The notes: generated from the letters alone by a model not told the origin. A stretch of DNA of 64,000 nt from Geomicrobium sp. JCM 19039 (GCF_000698145.1 NZ_BAXB01000005.1:124001-188000), one strand, 5' to 3'; positions 52,524 to 62,363 are shown, counted from the first letter of the stretch. Program-made: numbers and translations.

Positions 52524-53351
52524 ATGGGTGTGATACATGGTTATCGCGACTTCATGAAGTCACCTCCAATGGATGAACATTCGTGGTTGGCATACATTTC
52601 GGATTATGAACAAGTGTTTGATCCCATATTTGAGCGGCTTTATCAGATTGTAGGAATTGAGGAGAAACGTGCGCTATTTGCATCCATTAATGCCAATGAG
52701 CTGATTCGAGATGCCCGGGCGGGTGTTTCGTGTGTAGATGAGCATGCCATTCGGTGTCGAGCACAAGACGCTGCTCGTTTCCTTCAGTTTGATGAAGATT
52801 TTGATGTGTATTTGCTCGTCGGCCTCGGTCATATTGACGGTTGTGCATTAAGAGCTGCTCGTCCGTTTCTTTATTTGGGTATTGAACGGCTTGTACATTC
52901 GGACCGATCTGTTCTCATCGCCCATGAAATGAATCACCTCGTTCGATTTTCCCGGCTGGATGAATATGGAAAACGCATGTGGACGGTTGGGCAGTTGGCG
53001 ATTGCCGAGGGATTAGCTTTGCTCACCGCTCTTGAGTTGGATAGGGAGCCGATGACAGACGGGAATTTACAACATATGCTCTTTTGTAGTTCCGCTACGT
53101 GTGTACAAATGAACAAACATAAACGTGACATTATTCGAGAATTGGACCAACAATTTGATTTGCCGTTAACGAAGGAGCGAATGAACGCGTACTTTATGGC
53201 GCAACCGGATGCGGTCATTCCAAGGACCGGATACTTTTACGGAATGTGTATCATTCGAGCGCTTATTGACGCGGGGCATTCGATTCCCTCACTCACCAGT
53301 CAACCGACGGAAGAGATTCGAAGCCTTTACAAAACGTTAGGAGTTGAATGA
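52524..53351 (+). CDS. Putative zinc-dependent protease, DUF2268-like
   Basis: A 275-residue protein; ATG 52524 lies four bases after the previous gene. The likely metal site is HEMNH at about residues 133-137 (VLIAHEMNHLVRF), followed by AIAEGLALLTALEL, where the Glu could be the third zinc ligand, as in the DUF2268 family of predicted Zn-dependent proteases. No signal peptide is seen, so it is probably cytoplasmic. The gene overlaps the start region of the thiolase gene, indicating coupled expression. The proteolytic substrate is unknown. Confidence 0.75.
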   Translation: MGVIHGYRDFMKSPPMDEHSWLAYISDYEQVFDPIFERLYQIVGIEEKRALFASINANELIRDARAGVSCVDEHAIRCRAQDAARFLQFDEDFDVYLLVGLGHIDGCALRAARPFLYLGIERLVHSDRSVLIAHEMNHLVRFSRLDEYGKRMWTVGQLAIAEGLALLTALELDREPMTDGNLQHMLFCSSATCVQMNKHKRDIIRELDQQFDLPLTKERMNAYFMAQPDAVIPRTGYFYGMCIIRALIDAGHSIPSLTSQPTEEIRSLYKTLGVE

Positions 53352-53352
53352 G

Positions 53353-54531
53353 ATGAGAGAAGCCGTCATCGTAGAAGCTGTGCGTACACCTGTTGGCAAG
53401 CGGAATGGACAGTTAAGTCAGGTGCGAGCCGATGAACTTGCAAGTATGGTCATTCGTGAAGTCGTAAAGCGTGCGCAGCTGGATCCACATCAGATTGAGG
53501 ATGTAATCCTTGGTTGTGTAAGTCAAGTTGGTGAGCAGTCACAAAACATCGCGCGAACCGCATCTTTAATTGCAGGTTTACCTGTGGAAGTGCCAGGAAC
53601 GACGATTGATCGGCAATGTGGTTCAAGTGAACAGGCCGTCCATTTTGCGGCTCAAGCGATTCAGAGTGGGGATATGGACGTTGTCATTGCTGGTGGAATC
53701 GAGAACATGTCAAGAGTGCCCCTCGGGTCAACGGTACAAGGAGTAAAACCGAGTCCGGAGTTATCAAAACGTTATGAACTTTTGCATCAAGGGTTGTCAG
53801 CGGACCGAATTGCTGACGAGTGGAAAATGACGCGGAAACAATTGGATGAATATGCCCTTGAAAGTCACTCCCGTGCGGTTCGAGCATTGCAAAACGGATA
53901 TTTTGATCGCTCGGTTATGCCCGTCACTGTCACACAGGCAGACGGTCAACAACACATTGTCAACCGAGACGAAGGGCCACGAGAGGATACGAGCTTTGAA
54001 AAGCTTGCTGGGTTATCCCCTGCGTTTAACCCAGAAGGAAACGTTACTGCCGGCAACTCTAGTCAGATTAGTGACGGGGCTGGATCAATGCTCATCATGT
54101 CAAAAGAACGAGCGTTAGCGTTAGGGTTTACCCCGAGGTTTCGGATTGTAGCAAGAACGGTAGTCGGCTCTGATCCAACGCTCATGCTTACCGGTCCAAT
54201 TCCAGCGACCGAAAAAGTGCTTGAAAAAGCACGGTTATCGATTGATCAAATCGATCATTTTGAGGTGAACGAAGCGTTTGCTTCTGTACCGCTTGCTTGG
54301 CTGGATGCTTTTCGTGTAGATCCGAGCAAAGTGAACCCGTTAGGTGGGGCAATTGCGCTTGGTCATCCTCTTGGCGCAAGTGGTATGCGTCTAATGATTA
54401 CGATGATGGATGAGTTGGATCGGACTGGAGGACGTTACGGACTACAAACGATGTGCGAAGGAAACGGCATGGCGAACGCAACCATTATTGAAAGACTCGT
54501 TTCTAGTGGGGAGGATTCATCGTGGCGTTAA
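53353..54531 (+). CDS. Acetyl-CoA C-acyltransferase (thiolase)
   Basis: A 392-residue thiolase. ATG 53353 is used because it begins the usual REAVIVEAVRTPVGKRNG; ATG 53344 overlaps the Shine-Dalgarno. The nucleophile C89 is in TIDRQCGSSEQAV, with IAGGIENMSRVPLGS after it, the VNEAFASVPLAW motif near residue 298, the general-acid H338 in GGAIALGHPLGASG, and the second active cysteine C368 in MCEGNGMANATI. The last motif is usually CEGGGMA, so one glycine is replaced by Asn. It cleaves 3-oxoacyl-CoA or condenses acetyl-CoA. It overlaps the next gene by 10 bp. Confidence 0.92.
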   Translation: MREAVIVEAVRTPVGKRNGQLSQVRADELASMVIREVVKRAQLDPHQIEDVILGCVSQVGEQSQNIARTASLIAGLPVEVPGTTIDRQCGSSEQAVHFAAQAIQSGDMDVVIAGGIENMSRVPLGSTVQGVKPSPELSKRYELLHQGLSADRIADEWKMTRKQLDEYALESHSRAVRALQNGYFDRSVMPVTVTQADGQQHIVNRDEGPREDTSFEKLAGLSPAFNPEGNVTAGNSSQISDGAGSMLIMSKERALALGFTPRFRIVARTVVGSDPTLMLTGPIPATEKVLEKARLSIDQIDHFEVNEAFASVPLAWLDAFRVDPSKVNPLGGAIALGHPLGASGMRLMITMMDELDRTGGRYGLQTMCEGNGMANATIIERLVSSGEDSSWR

Positions 54532-55659
54532 ATGATTTGCGTGTATTGGATCTATCGAGCTACTACCTGGCCCTTATTGTTCGATGATGTTTGCTGATTT
54601 TGGAGCAGATGTGATTAAGATTGAGAGTATTGATGGAGACCCCGCTCGTCTCGACCCGCTCATCTCCGATGAGAAACAAGCAATGTTTCATAGTTTGAAT
54701 CGGAACAAACGTAGCCTTTGCCTTGATCTAAAGTCACCGGAAGGCATCAGCCACTTTCTCAAACTCGTCAAAGAAGCGGACGTAGTTATTGAAAGCTTTC
54801 GTCCAGGTGTGATGGACCGTTTAGGCATTGGTTATGAAACCCTCAAGTCTGAAAATAAACGACTTGTCTATTGTGCAATTACTGGCTACGGGCAGTCTGG
54901 ACCTGATCGAACGAAAGCCGGTCACGATGTGAATTTCATTAGTCGTGCGGGAATCTTACACCTATCTGGACATGCCGGTGAAAAGCCTGTCATTCCTCCT
55001 GCACAAATTGGGATATTGGAGGCGGGGGATTACTCGCCTTCTCCGGAATTATGATCGCCCTACATGAGCGAGATCGTACTGGCGTTGGCCAGTTTGTCGA
55101 TATTTCCATGTTAGATGGCGTACTTTCCTGGATGCAAACGAGCTTGCCCCAGTTTCTTTCAAGTGGTGCGCAAGAAAGCCGAGGCGAGTTGCCATTAAGT
55201 GGAAGTCTCGCTTGTTATGAAACGTATGAAACAAAAGACAATCGCTGGTTCGCCGTCGGTGCGTTAGAACCTAAGTTTTGGCGTTTGTTCTGTGAACAAA
55301 TAGACAGACCGGATCTCGTCAGTAGGCAAACGGGCGACGCTATCGTTCAGCGTGAAGTGAAACGAGAAGTGCAGCGAGAGTTCCACAAGCGCTCTTTTCA
55401 AGAATGGTCCGCGATTTTTGCTACTACGGATGCTTGTGTCACACCTGTGGCAACATTTGAAGAAATGACAAAAGATCCTCAAATCGTTCATCGGGAGATG
55501 ATTCAGGACGATGCACATTCTCGGCGAACCATTGCCCAGCCGATACGATTATCCGAGACACCAGCCAGTAACCGAACGGGTGCACCTGCGCTCGGAGAAC
55601 ATACTGAACAGATTATTCAGCACGGTTGGGTTCATAGTAATGCGTCAATGAAGGAATAA
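54522..55659 (+). CDS. Class III CoA-transferase, CaiB/BaiF family (two frameshifts in read)
   Basis: About 379 residues. The start GTG 54522 is seven bases after GGGGAGGA and overlaps the thiolase end. The joined reading is ALNDLRVLDLSR (break near 54561), LLPGPYCSMMFADFGADVIKIESIDGDPAR, RNKRSLCLDLKSPEG, VYCAITGYGQSGPDRTKAGHDVNF, then a second break near 55012 before IGGGGLLAFSGIMIALHERDRTGVGQFVDISMLDG. This is the CaiB/BaiF order, with the catalytic Asp in GHDVNF. It transfers CoA between carboxylic acids. Together with the thiolase it points to acyl-CoA catabolism. Confidence 0.9.
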
Positions 55660-55675
55660 GTGAGGAGGCTGAGAA

Positions 55676-56178
55676 GTGCGACATCGCGCGGGGAACGTCT
55701 GCTTGTTCATGCTATTGGCCGGATGTGGAACCCGTTCATCGGAATCAATAGAGCGTTGCCAAATGACCGTCCAGATAACTTTGATATTTCACTGTCATAC
55801 GGCATTCATAGCGCCTCAGAAATCAATACGTACAACGATACGTATACGAAAGACTTAGTTGAAGATGACGTCACGACACAGATGGAGCTCACCGACGAAG
55901 AGCTGGATGTCATTTATGAAAAAATGAAAGAAGTCGATATCTTAAATAATCCAGAGTTAATCAATGAAGACCCTTGCACCATCCCTCATGCAGAAAATCA
56001 TTTAACTGTAACGGTTGATGGCGTTGAGGTGCAGCGGGACTGGATTACGGCACAATGCGATGATCCTAAAGAAGCGGAACAGTTACTCGAAAGCTTTGTA
56101 AATACGATCCATCAAGATATCGTTGGAGAGCGAGAAGAGTACGAAGCGTTGCCTGATGCGTATGGAGGGTATCATTAA
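55676..56178 (+). CDS. Acidic lipoprotein of unknown function (frameshifted read)
   Basis: About 167 residues. The start GTG 55676 follows GAGGAGG. The signal peptide (RHRAGNVCLFMLLAGCG) has lipobox LAGC, with Cys near residue 17. The frame breaks near 55757, after which the mature acidic protein reads NDRPDNFDISLSYGIHSASEINTYNDTYTKDLVEDDVTTQ. It contains a region around LTVTVDGVEVQRDWITAQCDDPKEAEQLLESFV that looks like a compact beta/alpha domain. No family is recognised. It probably sits on the outer face of the membrane. Confidence 0.65.
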
Positions 56179-56777
56179 ATGATGAGTATCGGTTTGTATA
56201 CGGCAAAGGTTGATCGTGAATGATCCTACCTCAACTCATTGAACAGATGACAAACTTTATCTTCGTTGAAACGAAAGTGAGTCATGCAGATGTGATCCTT
56301 ATTCCAGGTGCTGATCATCGTCAGTTGATGGAAACGGCAGCTTTGATTTACAAACGTGGATTGGCGCCATTCATCCTCCCTTCTGGTGGCTTCAATACTC
56401 GCTTACAGACGACCGAGTGGGAGTACTTGCGGCAGATCGGTCTCGCCTATGGTGTTCCCGATGCTCGTATCTTAAAAGAAGACCGAGCGACTCACACGCT
56501 TGACAATGCTCGTTTTTCTTATCAGGTTTTACAAAGAGAGCAAATCTCAGTGAAGGCCGTTCTCATTGTATGTAAGGCGTGTCATGCAAGAAGGGCGTTA
56601 TGTTCGTACCAATCAGTGTTTCCAGCGGAAACGACCTTCTTCATCTCTCCGTGTGTGGACCGATTTGGCATTACGAGAGACAATTGGTTTCAGTCAGCGG
56701 TAGGTATTGAACGGACGATGGCAGAAGTGAGTAAGATCGAGAAGTATTTCGGGCTATCAATGGACAACTCACGTTAA
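56179..56777 (+). CDS. YdcF/DUF218 family protein (frameshifted read)
   Basis: About 199 residues. The likely start is ATG 56179 behind TGGAGGG, with a frame break near 56217; the ATG at 56220 has no ribosome site. The DUF218 core reads ADVILIPGADHRQLMETAALIYKRGLAPFILPSGGF, then LKEDRATHTLDNARFSYQVLQ and VLIVCKACHARRALCSYQ. E. coli YdcF binds S-adenosylmethionine, and other members act in cell-envelope metabolism (SanA/ElyC). Its exact role cannot be told. It lies in the same-strand cluster between the lipoprotein and a DinB-family protein. Confidence 0.8.
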
Positions 56778-56792
56778 GTTAAGGAGCGTACG

Positions 56793-57266
56793 ATGGAAGA
56801 ACACCAAGCACGAATTATCGCCCACCATACCGATGTCTTATCCGTTGTGACATCTTTGCAAAGGCTCGATGAGCATGAGTGGAGGACCCCCGTGAAGCTT
56901 GGCGGGTGGACGGTTGCTGAAGTTATTGCCCATTTTATTCCTTGGGACGACTTCGTTTTGCAAAAGCGTCTCCCTTATTTATTTTCGCAGCACCTACTTC
57001 CTAAAGGACCAGAGCGTGAAGGGATCAACAGCCGAGCAGCTGAACGTGGAAGATGTATCGCACAACGCGACATCATCGCCGACTTCACTAATATAAGGAC
57101 AAATCTTTTACAGTCGATTCAATACATTCATGAAACAGACTGGAATCGCCCCATCTTCATTGGGGATACCGAACTGACCGTGTCCGCATATTTTATAGGG
57201 CTTGCGGAACATGATCGTCATCACCTAGAGGAAATACGAGCAGTCGTAAAATTGCCGAACAGATAG
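56793..57266 (+). CDS. DinB/DUF664 family four-helix protein
   Basis: A 157-residue helical protein with ATG 56793 behind AAGGAG. It has the metal-binding pattern of the DinB_2/YfiT fold: an N-terminal His in IAHHTDVLSVVTSL, a second in VIAHFIPWDD, and the C-terminal HDRHHLEEI. The family includes divalent-metal-dependent hydrolases and thiol S-transferases (bacillithiol- or mycothiol-dependent), so a bacillithiol-transferase role is possible (inference). It is not the DNA polymerase of the same name at 43110. Confidence 0.82.
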   Translation: MEEHQARIIAHHTDVLSVVTSLQRLDEHEWRTPVKLGGWTVAEVIAHFIPWDDFVLQKRLPYLFSQHLLPKGPEREGINSRAAERGRCIAQRDIIADFTNIRTNLLQSIQYIHETDWNRPIFIGDTELTVSAYFIGLAEHDRHHLEEIRAVVKLPNR

Positions 57267-57280
57267 AGAGAAGGGATGGA

Positions 57281-57826
57281 ATGATTACGTTACGACCGCA
57301 CCAACTGGAAGACGCTGAACACGTATCGGCATTATCCTCACACGAGAAAATTAGCGGGGCACTAGGCCTCAGCAAAGCACAAACGTCGGTGGAGGGCACT
57401 CGTGCTTTCATCTCCTTCGTCAATGCAGAAGAGGCAAAGGGAAACATGTATTCAAGAGCGATCGTATTCGAAAACAAGATTGTCGGTGTGATTACACTGA
57501 AACAGGTGGATTTGAGCAAGCGTTCGTGCCACATCGGTACGTGGATCGGTTATCCGTATTGGGGGCAGGGAATTAACGCCGCAGCAAAAAAACAAATTCT
57601 TCAATTTGCCTTTGATGAGCTGAATCTCCAGCGTGTTTTCGCAGGAGCGAAAGCGGAAAATGTGCGCTCAATCAAGGCACAAGAAAAATTGCCGTACATT
57701 CGCACGAATGTGGAGCACCTTTTCCCTGAGAAGGTCGAGAGCATGGTGAACGAATACGGCACCGACTGCATTCTGAATGTAATTGAAGAGAGGTCGTTCT
57801 ACCAATGGTTAAATCAAAATCGTTGA
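57281..57826 (+). CDS. GNAT N-acetyltransferase, RimJ/RimL-like
   Basis: A 181-residue acetyltransferase starting at ATG 57281 behind GAAGGGATGG. The pattern MITLRPHQLEDAEHVSALSS, the acetyl-CoA segment CHIGTWIGYPYWGQGINAAAKKQILQFAFDELNLQRVFAGAKAENVRSIKAQEKL and the C-terminal CILNVIEERSFY is the RimJ/RimL type. NVRSIKAQEKLPY deviates from the usual N-x-x-S-x-x-x-x-E-K-x-G-F by replacing the last Gly-Phe. It is the last clear gene of the same-strand cluster. Confidence 0.85.
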   Translation: MITLRPHQLEDAEHVSALSSHEKISGALGLSKAQTSVEGTRAFISFVNAEEAKGNMYSRAIVFENKIVGVITLKQVDLSKRSCHIGTWIGYPYWGQGINAAAKKQILQFAFDELNLQRVFAGAKAENVRSIKAQEKLPYIRTNVEHLFPEKVESMVNEYGTDCILNVIEERSFYQWLNQNR

Positions 57827-57845
57827 GTGTAATGAACGGAGATTT

Positions 57846-58079
57846 ATGAACCTCAAAACGGTAAGAACATTCGAGTGTTATTAGGTGTAGTCACGGTGAT
57901 GTTCGGTGTGTTGGCGATTGTTTTCGGACTTTCAATGATGGGTGCTGCTTATTCTGTTGAAGACCCAGTTTCTATCTTTTACCGCTTTTTTTAGCGATGG
58001 TAGGACTTCGTTTTTACTTTATACTCACAAGCGATATAACAAAGAAGATGCTTTGCATACGCGAAAAAATCAGCTTTAA
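57846..58079 (+). CDS. Small membrane protein (two or more frameshifts in read)
   Basis: An unusual stretch where protein-like sequence changes frame at least twice. Starting at ATG 57846 (behind ACGGAG), the parts NIRVLLGVVTVMFGVLAIVFGLSMMGAAYSVEDPV, LPLFLAMVGL and YTHKRYNKEDALHTRKNQL can be joined into about 75 residues with two membrane helices and a charged tail, ending at TAA 58077-58079. The breaks near 57990 and 58015 fit the error pattern seen elsewhere. Decay is also possible, so confidence is low. No family is recognised. Confidence 0.45.
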
Positions 58080-58140
58080 TCAAATCGACGGGTGTTAAGA
58101 GATGACGCGCGATGAAATGCGTCATAGAAAGGTGGCAGAC

Positions 58141-58323
58141 ATGGAAGCGAACAATATGAAACGCTACACGATGGCTGGGGGTGCAGCGGCAGTAATGGCC
58201 GTATGTACAGCAATCACTACCGAATGGCAGCTTGGTTCTGTGTTATGGCCAGCTACGCTGTCTGCTTTTATCGGGACTTTTGTGGCTAGGGTGCTCGTTT
58301 ATCCACTCGTCCATAGTCGCTGA
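58141..58323 (+). CDS. Small membrane protein, 60 aa
   Basis: ATG 58141 is favoured behind AAAGGTGG; an in-frame ATG at 58102 has a poor site. The protein MEANNMKRYTMAGGAAAVMA has two hydrophobic stretches (AAVMAVCTAITTEW and VLWPATLSAFIGTFVARVLVYPLV). No known family is recognised. Confidence 0.5.
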   Translation: MEANNMKRYTMAGGAAAVMAVCTAITTEWQLGSVLWPATLSAFIGTFVARVLVYPLVHSR

Positions 58324-58414
58324 GCACTAAAAACGGTCGACTAACAGGCTGGTTCGTGTGCGGGGGCTATCCAATGGCACATGGCAGCGACGGCCCTTTG
58401 TCGTTGATTCACGC

Positions 58415-58759
58415 TTACGCACGTTCAACATTCATGACCACATCGAACTTCAGGTAGTGCACATCATCGTTTGTGCAAACGATGTGGAATTGCTTCTGGT
58501 CATGGCTGACGTAATGGCAGTAGCCTGTGAGTTCAAAGAATGATCCGTTCTTCCAGTATGTGAATAGCAGGGGCTCGTTATATTCCATCGCTTCTCTTAA
58601 GATGAGTTCAAATTCGAGCCAGCGTTGTTCATCGAGGATGGGCTTTTTCACCTTTGTTGTGTCCTGTTGATGGGTTAGCCAAGCTTCTCGGTGTTCAGGT
58701 AAAATCATTCGACTTGATTCCCAACGCATGTTTGAACCGGGAGTAAGTTTGTTTGCCAT
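58415..58759 (-). CDS. YolD-like family protein
   Basis: A 114-residue protein. ATG 58759 is preferred behind GAGGTG. The first residues (MANKLTPGSNMRWESSRMILPEHREAWL) are the YolD-like signature, followed by a beta-rich part (LLFTYWKNGSFFELTGYCHYVSHDQKQFHIVC, then VHYLKFDVVMNVERA). YolD-like genes often lie beside UvrX/DinB-type polymerase genes in bacilli, but here the polymerase is about 14 kb away. A DNA-damage role is only suggested by that association. Confidence 0.82.
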   Translation of the reverse strand: MANKLTPGSNMRWESSRMILPEHREAWLTHQQDTTKVKKPILDEQRWLEFELILREAMEYNEPLLFTYWKNGSFFELTGYCHYVSHDQKQFHIVCTNDDVHYLKFDVVMNVERA

Positions 58760-58918
58760 GTGGATCACCTCACAATGAGTATACACGAACATACGTTCTT
58801 TTATAAGTGGTAATTTTTTCTTTTAGCAGGAAAACAGCGAAATTCAGCGAAATGTAGCAATGAGAGAATCGATTCATTAGGAAAAAATGAAAAGGCTTAC
58901 AACTTGGAGGATGTACAG

Positions 58919-59685
58919 ATGAAAAGAGATGAAGTAAAAGCAGTCGTAACAGGTGGTGCCTCAGGATTAGGGGAAGCGACCGTTAGGCAATTTGTTCGGG
59001 ATGGAGCGCACGTTGCCATCTTGGATGTGAACGAAGAGAGAGGAGAAAAGCTGGCGAGTGAGCTAGGTGAAAACGTGGAGTTTTACGTCACAGACGTCAC
59101 AGATGAAGAGAGTGTGACGACCGCAATGGATCAAGCCGTTCGTGTGTTCGGTAAGGTGAATACCGTTGTAAACTGCGCAGGTATTGGATCTGCGGAAAAA
59201 ACGACCGGAAAACGAGGAACGCATCGGCTGGAGTCTTTTAAAAAGGTGATTGAAATCAACCTTGTCGGTACGTTTAACGTCATTCGACTTGCAGCAGAAC
59301 GAATGAAGGACAATGAGACCAATGAAGAAGGGGAACGAGGGTCATCATTAACACCGCATCGATCGCCGCATACGATGGGCAAATTGGACAAGCGGCATAC
59401 AGTGCATCCAAAGGCGGCGTAGCGGGGATGACACTACCAATAAGTCGTGATTTGGCTTCATTAGGCATACGAGTTGTCACCATTGCTCCAGGGTTATTTG
59501 AAACGCCGTTGTTTGAAAGTTTACCAGAAGAAGCACGTAAGTCACTTGAAGAGATGACCCCATTCCCGTCAAGACTTGGTTACCCGTCTGAGTACGGGAA
59601 ACTGGTCGCATCAATTGTCGATAACGTCATGTTAAATGGAGAAACGATTCGTCTCGACGGAGCGGTTCGTATGCCACCGAAATAA
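58919..59685 (+). CDS. Short-chain dehydrogenase, 3-hydroxyacyl-CoA (HSD10) type (frameshifted read)
   Basis: About 255 residues. ATG 58919 is used behind TTGGAGG. The NAD site is [25 protein letters not shown] and NCAGIGSA, and the catalytic YSASK lies in [22 protein letters not shown]. The frame breaks near 59341 (EGERG should continue [17 protein letters not shown]). The pattern, especially [14 protein letters not shown] and the C-terminal [17 protein letters not shown], matches type II 3-hydroxyacyl-CoA dehydrogenases. It lies 55 bp upstream of an acyl-CoA synthetase gene, so the two may act in one fatty- or branched-chain acyl-CoA route. Confidence 0.9.
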
Positions 59686-59740
59686 AAAAACAAACCGGTG
59701 TGGAGAGCGCTGCATCTAAACATGAAAGGGTTTGATTAAG

Positions 59741-61347
59741 GTGATGAACACGCCATTAACGATACCTCCAATGCTAGAAAGAGCAGAACGATACTTTCCA
59801 GACAAAGAGGTCATTTCCAGGACATTGGACAATGTACAGCGAATGTCGTATCGAGATATTGGCAGACGAACACGCGCGCTTTCAAGTGCCTTAAGCAATT
59901 AGGCGTTCAGCGCGGGGAACGGGTTGCAACGCTTGCATGGAATCACCATCGCCACCTTGAAGCGTACTTTGCCATTCCTGGTGTCGGAGCGGTAATTCAT
60001 ACGGTTAATTTTCGTCTGCCACCAGAGCACCTCTCATACGTAATGAATCATGCTGAAGATCGTGTCGTTCTCGTCGATGAAGATCTTTTACCGCTCATTG
60101 AGCGTGTGGCCGATCAACTAACGACGGTACGAGCGTTTATTATCATGACAGATAAACCGTCACTCCCTGAAACCTCTCTCTCACCGGTGTATTCATATGA
60201 AGATCTCGTTCAAGAAGGAGATAAGAACTTCTCATTTGTCGCAGATTTGGACGAAAATGAACCTGTCGCAATGTGCTACACGTCAGCGACAACAGGCAAG
60301 CCAAAAGGAGTGCTCTATTCGCACCGGGGCATTGTGTTGCATAGCCTCTCACTAGGGTTAACCGATTCAACAGCTATCTCTGAAAAGGATACGGCATTAC
60401 CGGTTGTACCGATGTTTCATGTGAATGCATGGGGTATGCCGTTTGCGGCAACGTGGTTTGGAACAACACAAGTGCTTCCAGGCCCACAGTTCACCCCTGA
60501 GCTCATTGCACAATTTATCCAAGAAGAACAAGTAACGATTACGGCAGGGGTTCCGACCATTTGGATTGGTCTTTTACAAGTGTTAGAAAAAGGGTCGTAT
60601 GACACGAGCAGTTTGCGTTGTGTGCTTTGTGGAGGATCTGCTGCACCAAAAGGGATGATCGAGCAGTTTGAAAATGTGTACGGCATTGACTTTTTGCACG
60701 CGTATGGGATGACGGAAACTGCACCGCTGGCAACCGTTTCTCAGTTGAAGAGTCATCAATTGAAAGATACGAAGGAAGAGCAATTGAACATTCGAGCCAA
60801 GCAAGGAATGGCGGTACCTCTCGTTGATCTGAAGGCCGTGAATGAGCATGGTGAGATTAAGTGGGACGGAAAAGAAATGGGAGAGCTACTCATTCGAGGT
60901 CCATGGATTGCCGACGCGTACCACAACGACGAGCGCTCCGAGGCAACGTTCAAAGGCGGATGGCTATACACCGGAGATGTTGTCACGATTGACCGAGAAG
61001 GATCGATTGCCATCGTTGACCGAACGAAAGACTTAATCAAAAGTGGTGGAGAATGGATTTCTTCCGTCGATTTAGAGAATGCACTTATGGCCCATCCTGG
61101 AGTGCTCGAAGCCGCTGTTGTCGCCGTGCCAGATGAAAAATGGCAGGAGCGACCGATGGCTTGTGTCGTTCGCAAAGAAGGTTCGGTCGTGACCGAAGAA
61201 GAGTTGCTCCAACATCTTGAGACACAATTTGTGAAATGGTGGGTACCTGATCAGGTGCTGTTTTTAGAAGCGCTTCCGAAAACTTCTGTTGGAAAGTTTC
61301 TAAAGCGAGCGCTTCGAGAACAAGTAAAAGATCACGCCCGCTCTTAA
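59741..61347 (+). CDS. Long-chain acyl-CoA synthetase, AMP-binding (frameshifted read)
   Basis: About 535 residues. GTG 59741 is preferred, ten bases after GAAAGGG. The frame breaks near 59893, after which LKQLGVQRGERVATLAWNHHRHLEAYFAIPGVGAVIHTVNFRL continues. Motifs are the P-loop CYTSATTGKPKGVLYSHRG, the adenylate motif YGMTETAPLATVSQ, WLYTGDVVTIDREG, DRTKDLIKSGGEWIS and the C-terminal Lys in SVGKFLKRALRE. It activates fatty acids with ATP to acyl-CoA. With the thiolase, CoA-transferase and HSD10-type genes it suggests a dispersed acyl-CoA breakdown set. Confidence 0.92.
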
Positions 61348-61556
61348 TCCAACGATGGTCATCATTTGTGACCTTATGCGCACGCTTCATTTAGCAAAAG
61401 AGCACCACACCTATAGAAAACACAGAGAATGATTCCTTCGTAGCGAATGTAAACGTGTGGATTTCTGACTTTTATCATATGTTTCTGCCACCCTGCCTTT
61501 AGTATAATGACAGATAGCACAAGATCTAGAGTGTTTATTGGGGGGCAAAACTTTAA

Positions 61557-61709
61557 GTGGATCCGATGAAAAAGGAGCTTAAAAAAGTCCAACTAGAGAT
61601 TGAAGACATAAAGAAAGATTTAAGCCGACTAAGAAGTGAAGCAGACGGAATAAAGACAGAAATGGCAAAACCTTACCGAACCGATTGGAGAGTGTACTCA
61701 AGCTATTGA
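61557..61709 (+). CDS. Small coiled-coil protein, 50 aa
   Basis: The start is GTG 61557 (in-frame ATG at 61566), ten bases after GGGGGG. Residues KKELKKVQLEIEDIKKDLSRL form a strong coiled coil, with a short basic tail ending WRVYSSY. A perfect TATAAT at 61503-61508 is a probable -10. A terminator overlaps the last codons, so the gene forms its own transcript. No family is recognised. Confidence 0.6.
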   Translation: MDPMKKELKKVQLEIEDIKKDLSRLRSEADGIKTEMAKPYRTDWRVYSSY

Positions 61710-61724
61710 GTGCACTTTTCTTTT
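61692..61724 (+). terminator. Terminator overlapping the 3' end of the coiled-coil gene
   Basis: GTGTACTCAA (61692-61701) pairs with TTGAGTGCAC (61706-61715), with one G-U pair and a four-base loop, followed by TTTTCTTTT. The stop codon lies within the second arm. Confidence 0.8.
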
Positions 61725-61828
61725 ATGATTTGTTACAAAATTGTAAGAAAATCGCAAGAAAGAACGGTTCGTTTCTAAGGGGAAGCGAGATACGATAGAA
61801 GCAGTACAATAAGGGAGGAAGAAAGGTT

Positions 61829-61906
61829 ATGAATGCGATCTCTTTGCTGCTCGTTGCGTTCGTATTGCTCGTTATCTCATCCTTTTTCGTTTTTTCAAAC
61901 CTTTAA
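61829..61906 (+). CDS. Predicted 25-residue membrane micropeptide
   Basis: ATG 61829 follows AAGGGAGG with a further GAAAGG close by. The product MNAISLLLVAFVLLVISSFF plus VFSNL is one hydrophobic helix with a short polar end. Its strong ribosome site and tight spacing (21 bp) to the next small gene support expression. No family is recognised. Confidence 0.55.
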   Translation: MNAISLLLVAFVLLVISSFFVFSNL

Positions 61907-61927
61907 TTGAATGTAAGGAGAAGCACG

Positions 61928-62116
61928 ATGCAACTTTTGAATGAATTCGGCCGATTCAACCTCTTTCTGCTACTCGGGGGAGGGCTCATCGTCTGGTTAT
62001 ATGTAGATTTCGAAAACCCGCTCGTTGTCGATATGATCATTCTTATTTTTTACGTACTCACTGTCGCTTTACATGCGACTCGGTTCGTACTACTCATTAA
62101 AAACAGACAGCGTTGA
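61928..62116 (+). CDS. Small membrane protein, 62 aa
   Basis: ATG 61928 follows TAAGGAG at the usual distance; an in-frame extension upstream lacks a site. The product (MQLLNEFGRFNLFLLLGGGL...) has two membrane helices (about residues 10-26 and 33-52) and a basic end (KNRQR). It probably shares an mRNA with the 25-residue peptide. No family is recognised. Confidence 0.6.
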   Translation: MQLLNEFGRFNLFLLLGGGLIVWLYVDFENPLVVDMIILIFYVLTVALHATRFVLLIKNRQR

Positions 62117-62311
62117 CATTTTCGAAAACGTATGTGATGATTATCTCAATTCTAAGAAAGGTACAGGTACTGTTGCGAATGTGGAACTAATCTTATCAAC
62201 TAACATAATCAGAATACGTTCAATGAGATTGAACATCATTTTGAAGATGTTTAGAGATGGGATTCGTCTGTCCATTCGTACTTACCTGCCTACACACACG
62301 CTCGTTCGGTG

Positions 62312-62341
62312 ATGTTTATTTGTGCATGTGTGAATAAATAA
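62312..62341 (+). CDS. Possible leader peptide upstream of the ABC-F gene
   Basis: The nine-codon frame reads MFICACVNK and ends 22 bases before the attenuator hairpin. A Shine-Dalgarno is poor (CGGTG), so this is only a candidate for a ribosome-stalling leader peptide of the kind known for antibiotic-inducible ABC-F and erm genes. Confidence 0.25.
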   Translation: MFICACVNK

Positions 62342-62363
62342 GCAGTAGAACGATTTGCGGACT

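Noticed and set aside
62073-62312. 79-codon frame after the small membrane protein
   Set aside because: It starts inside another gene, lacks a ribosome site, and the composition is not protein-like.
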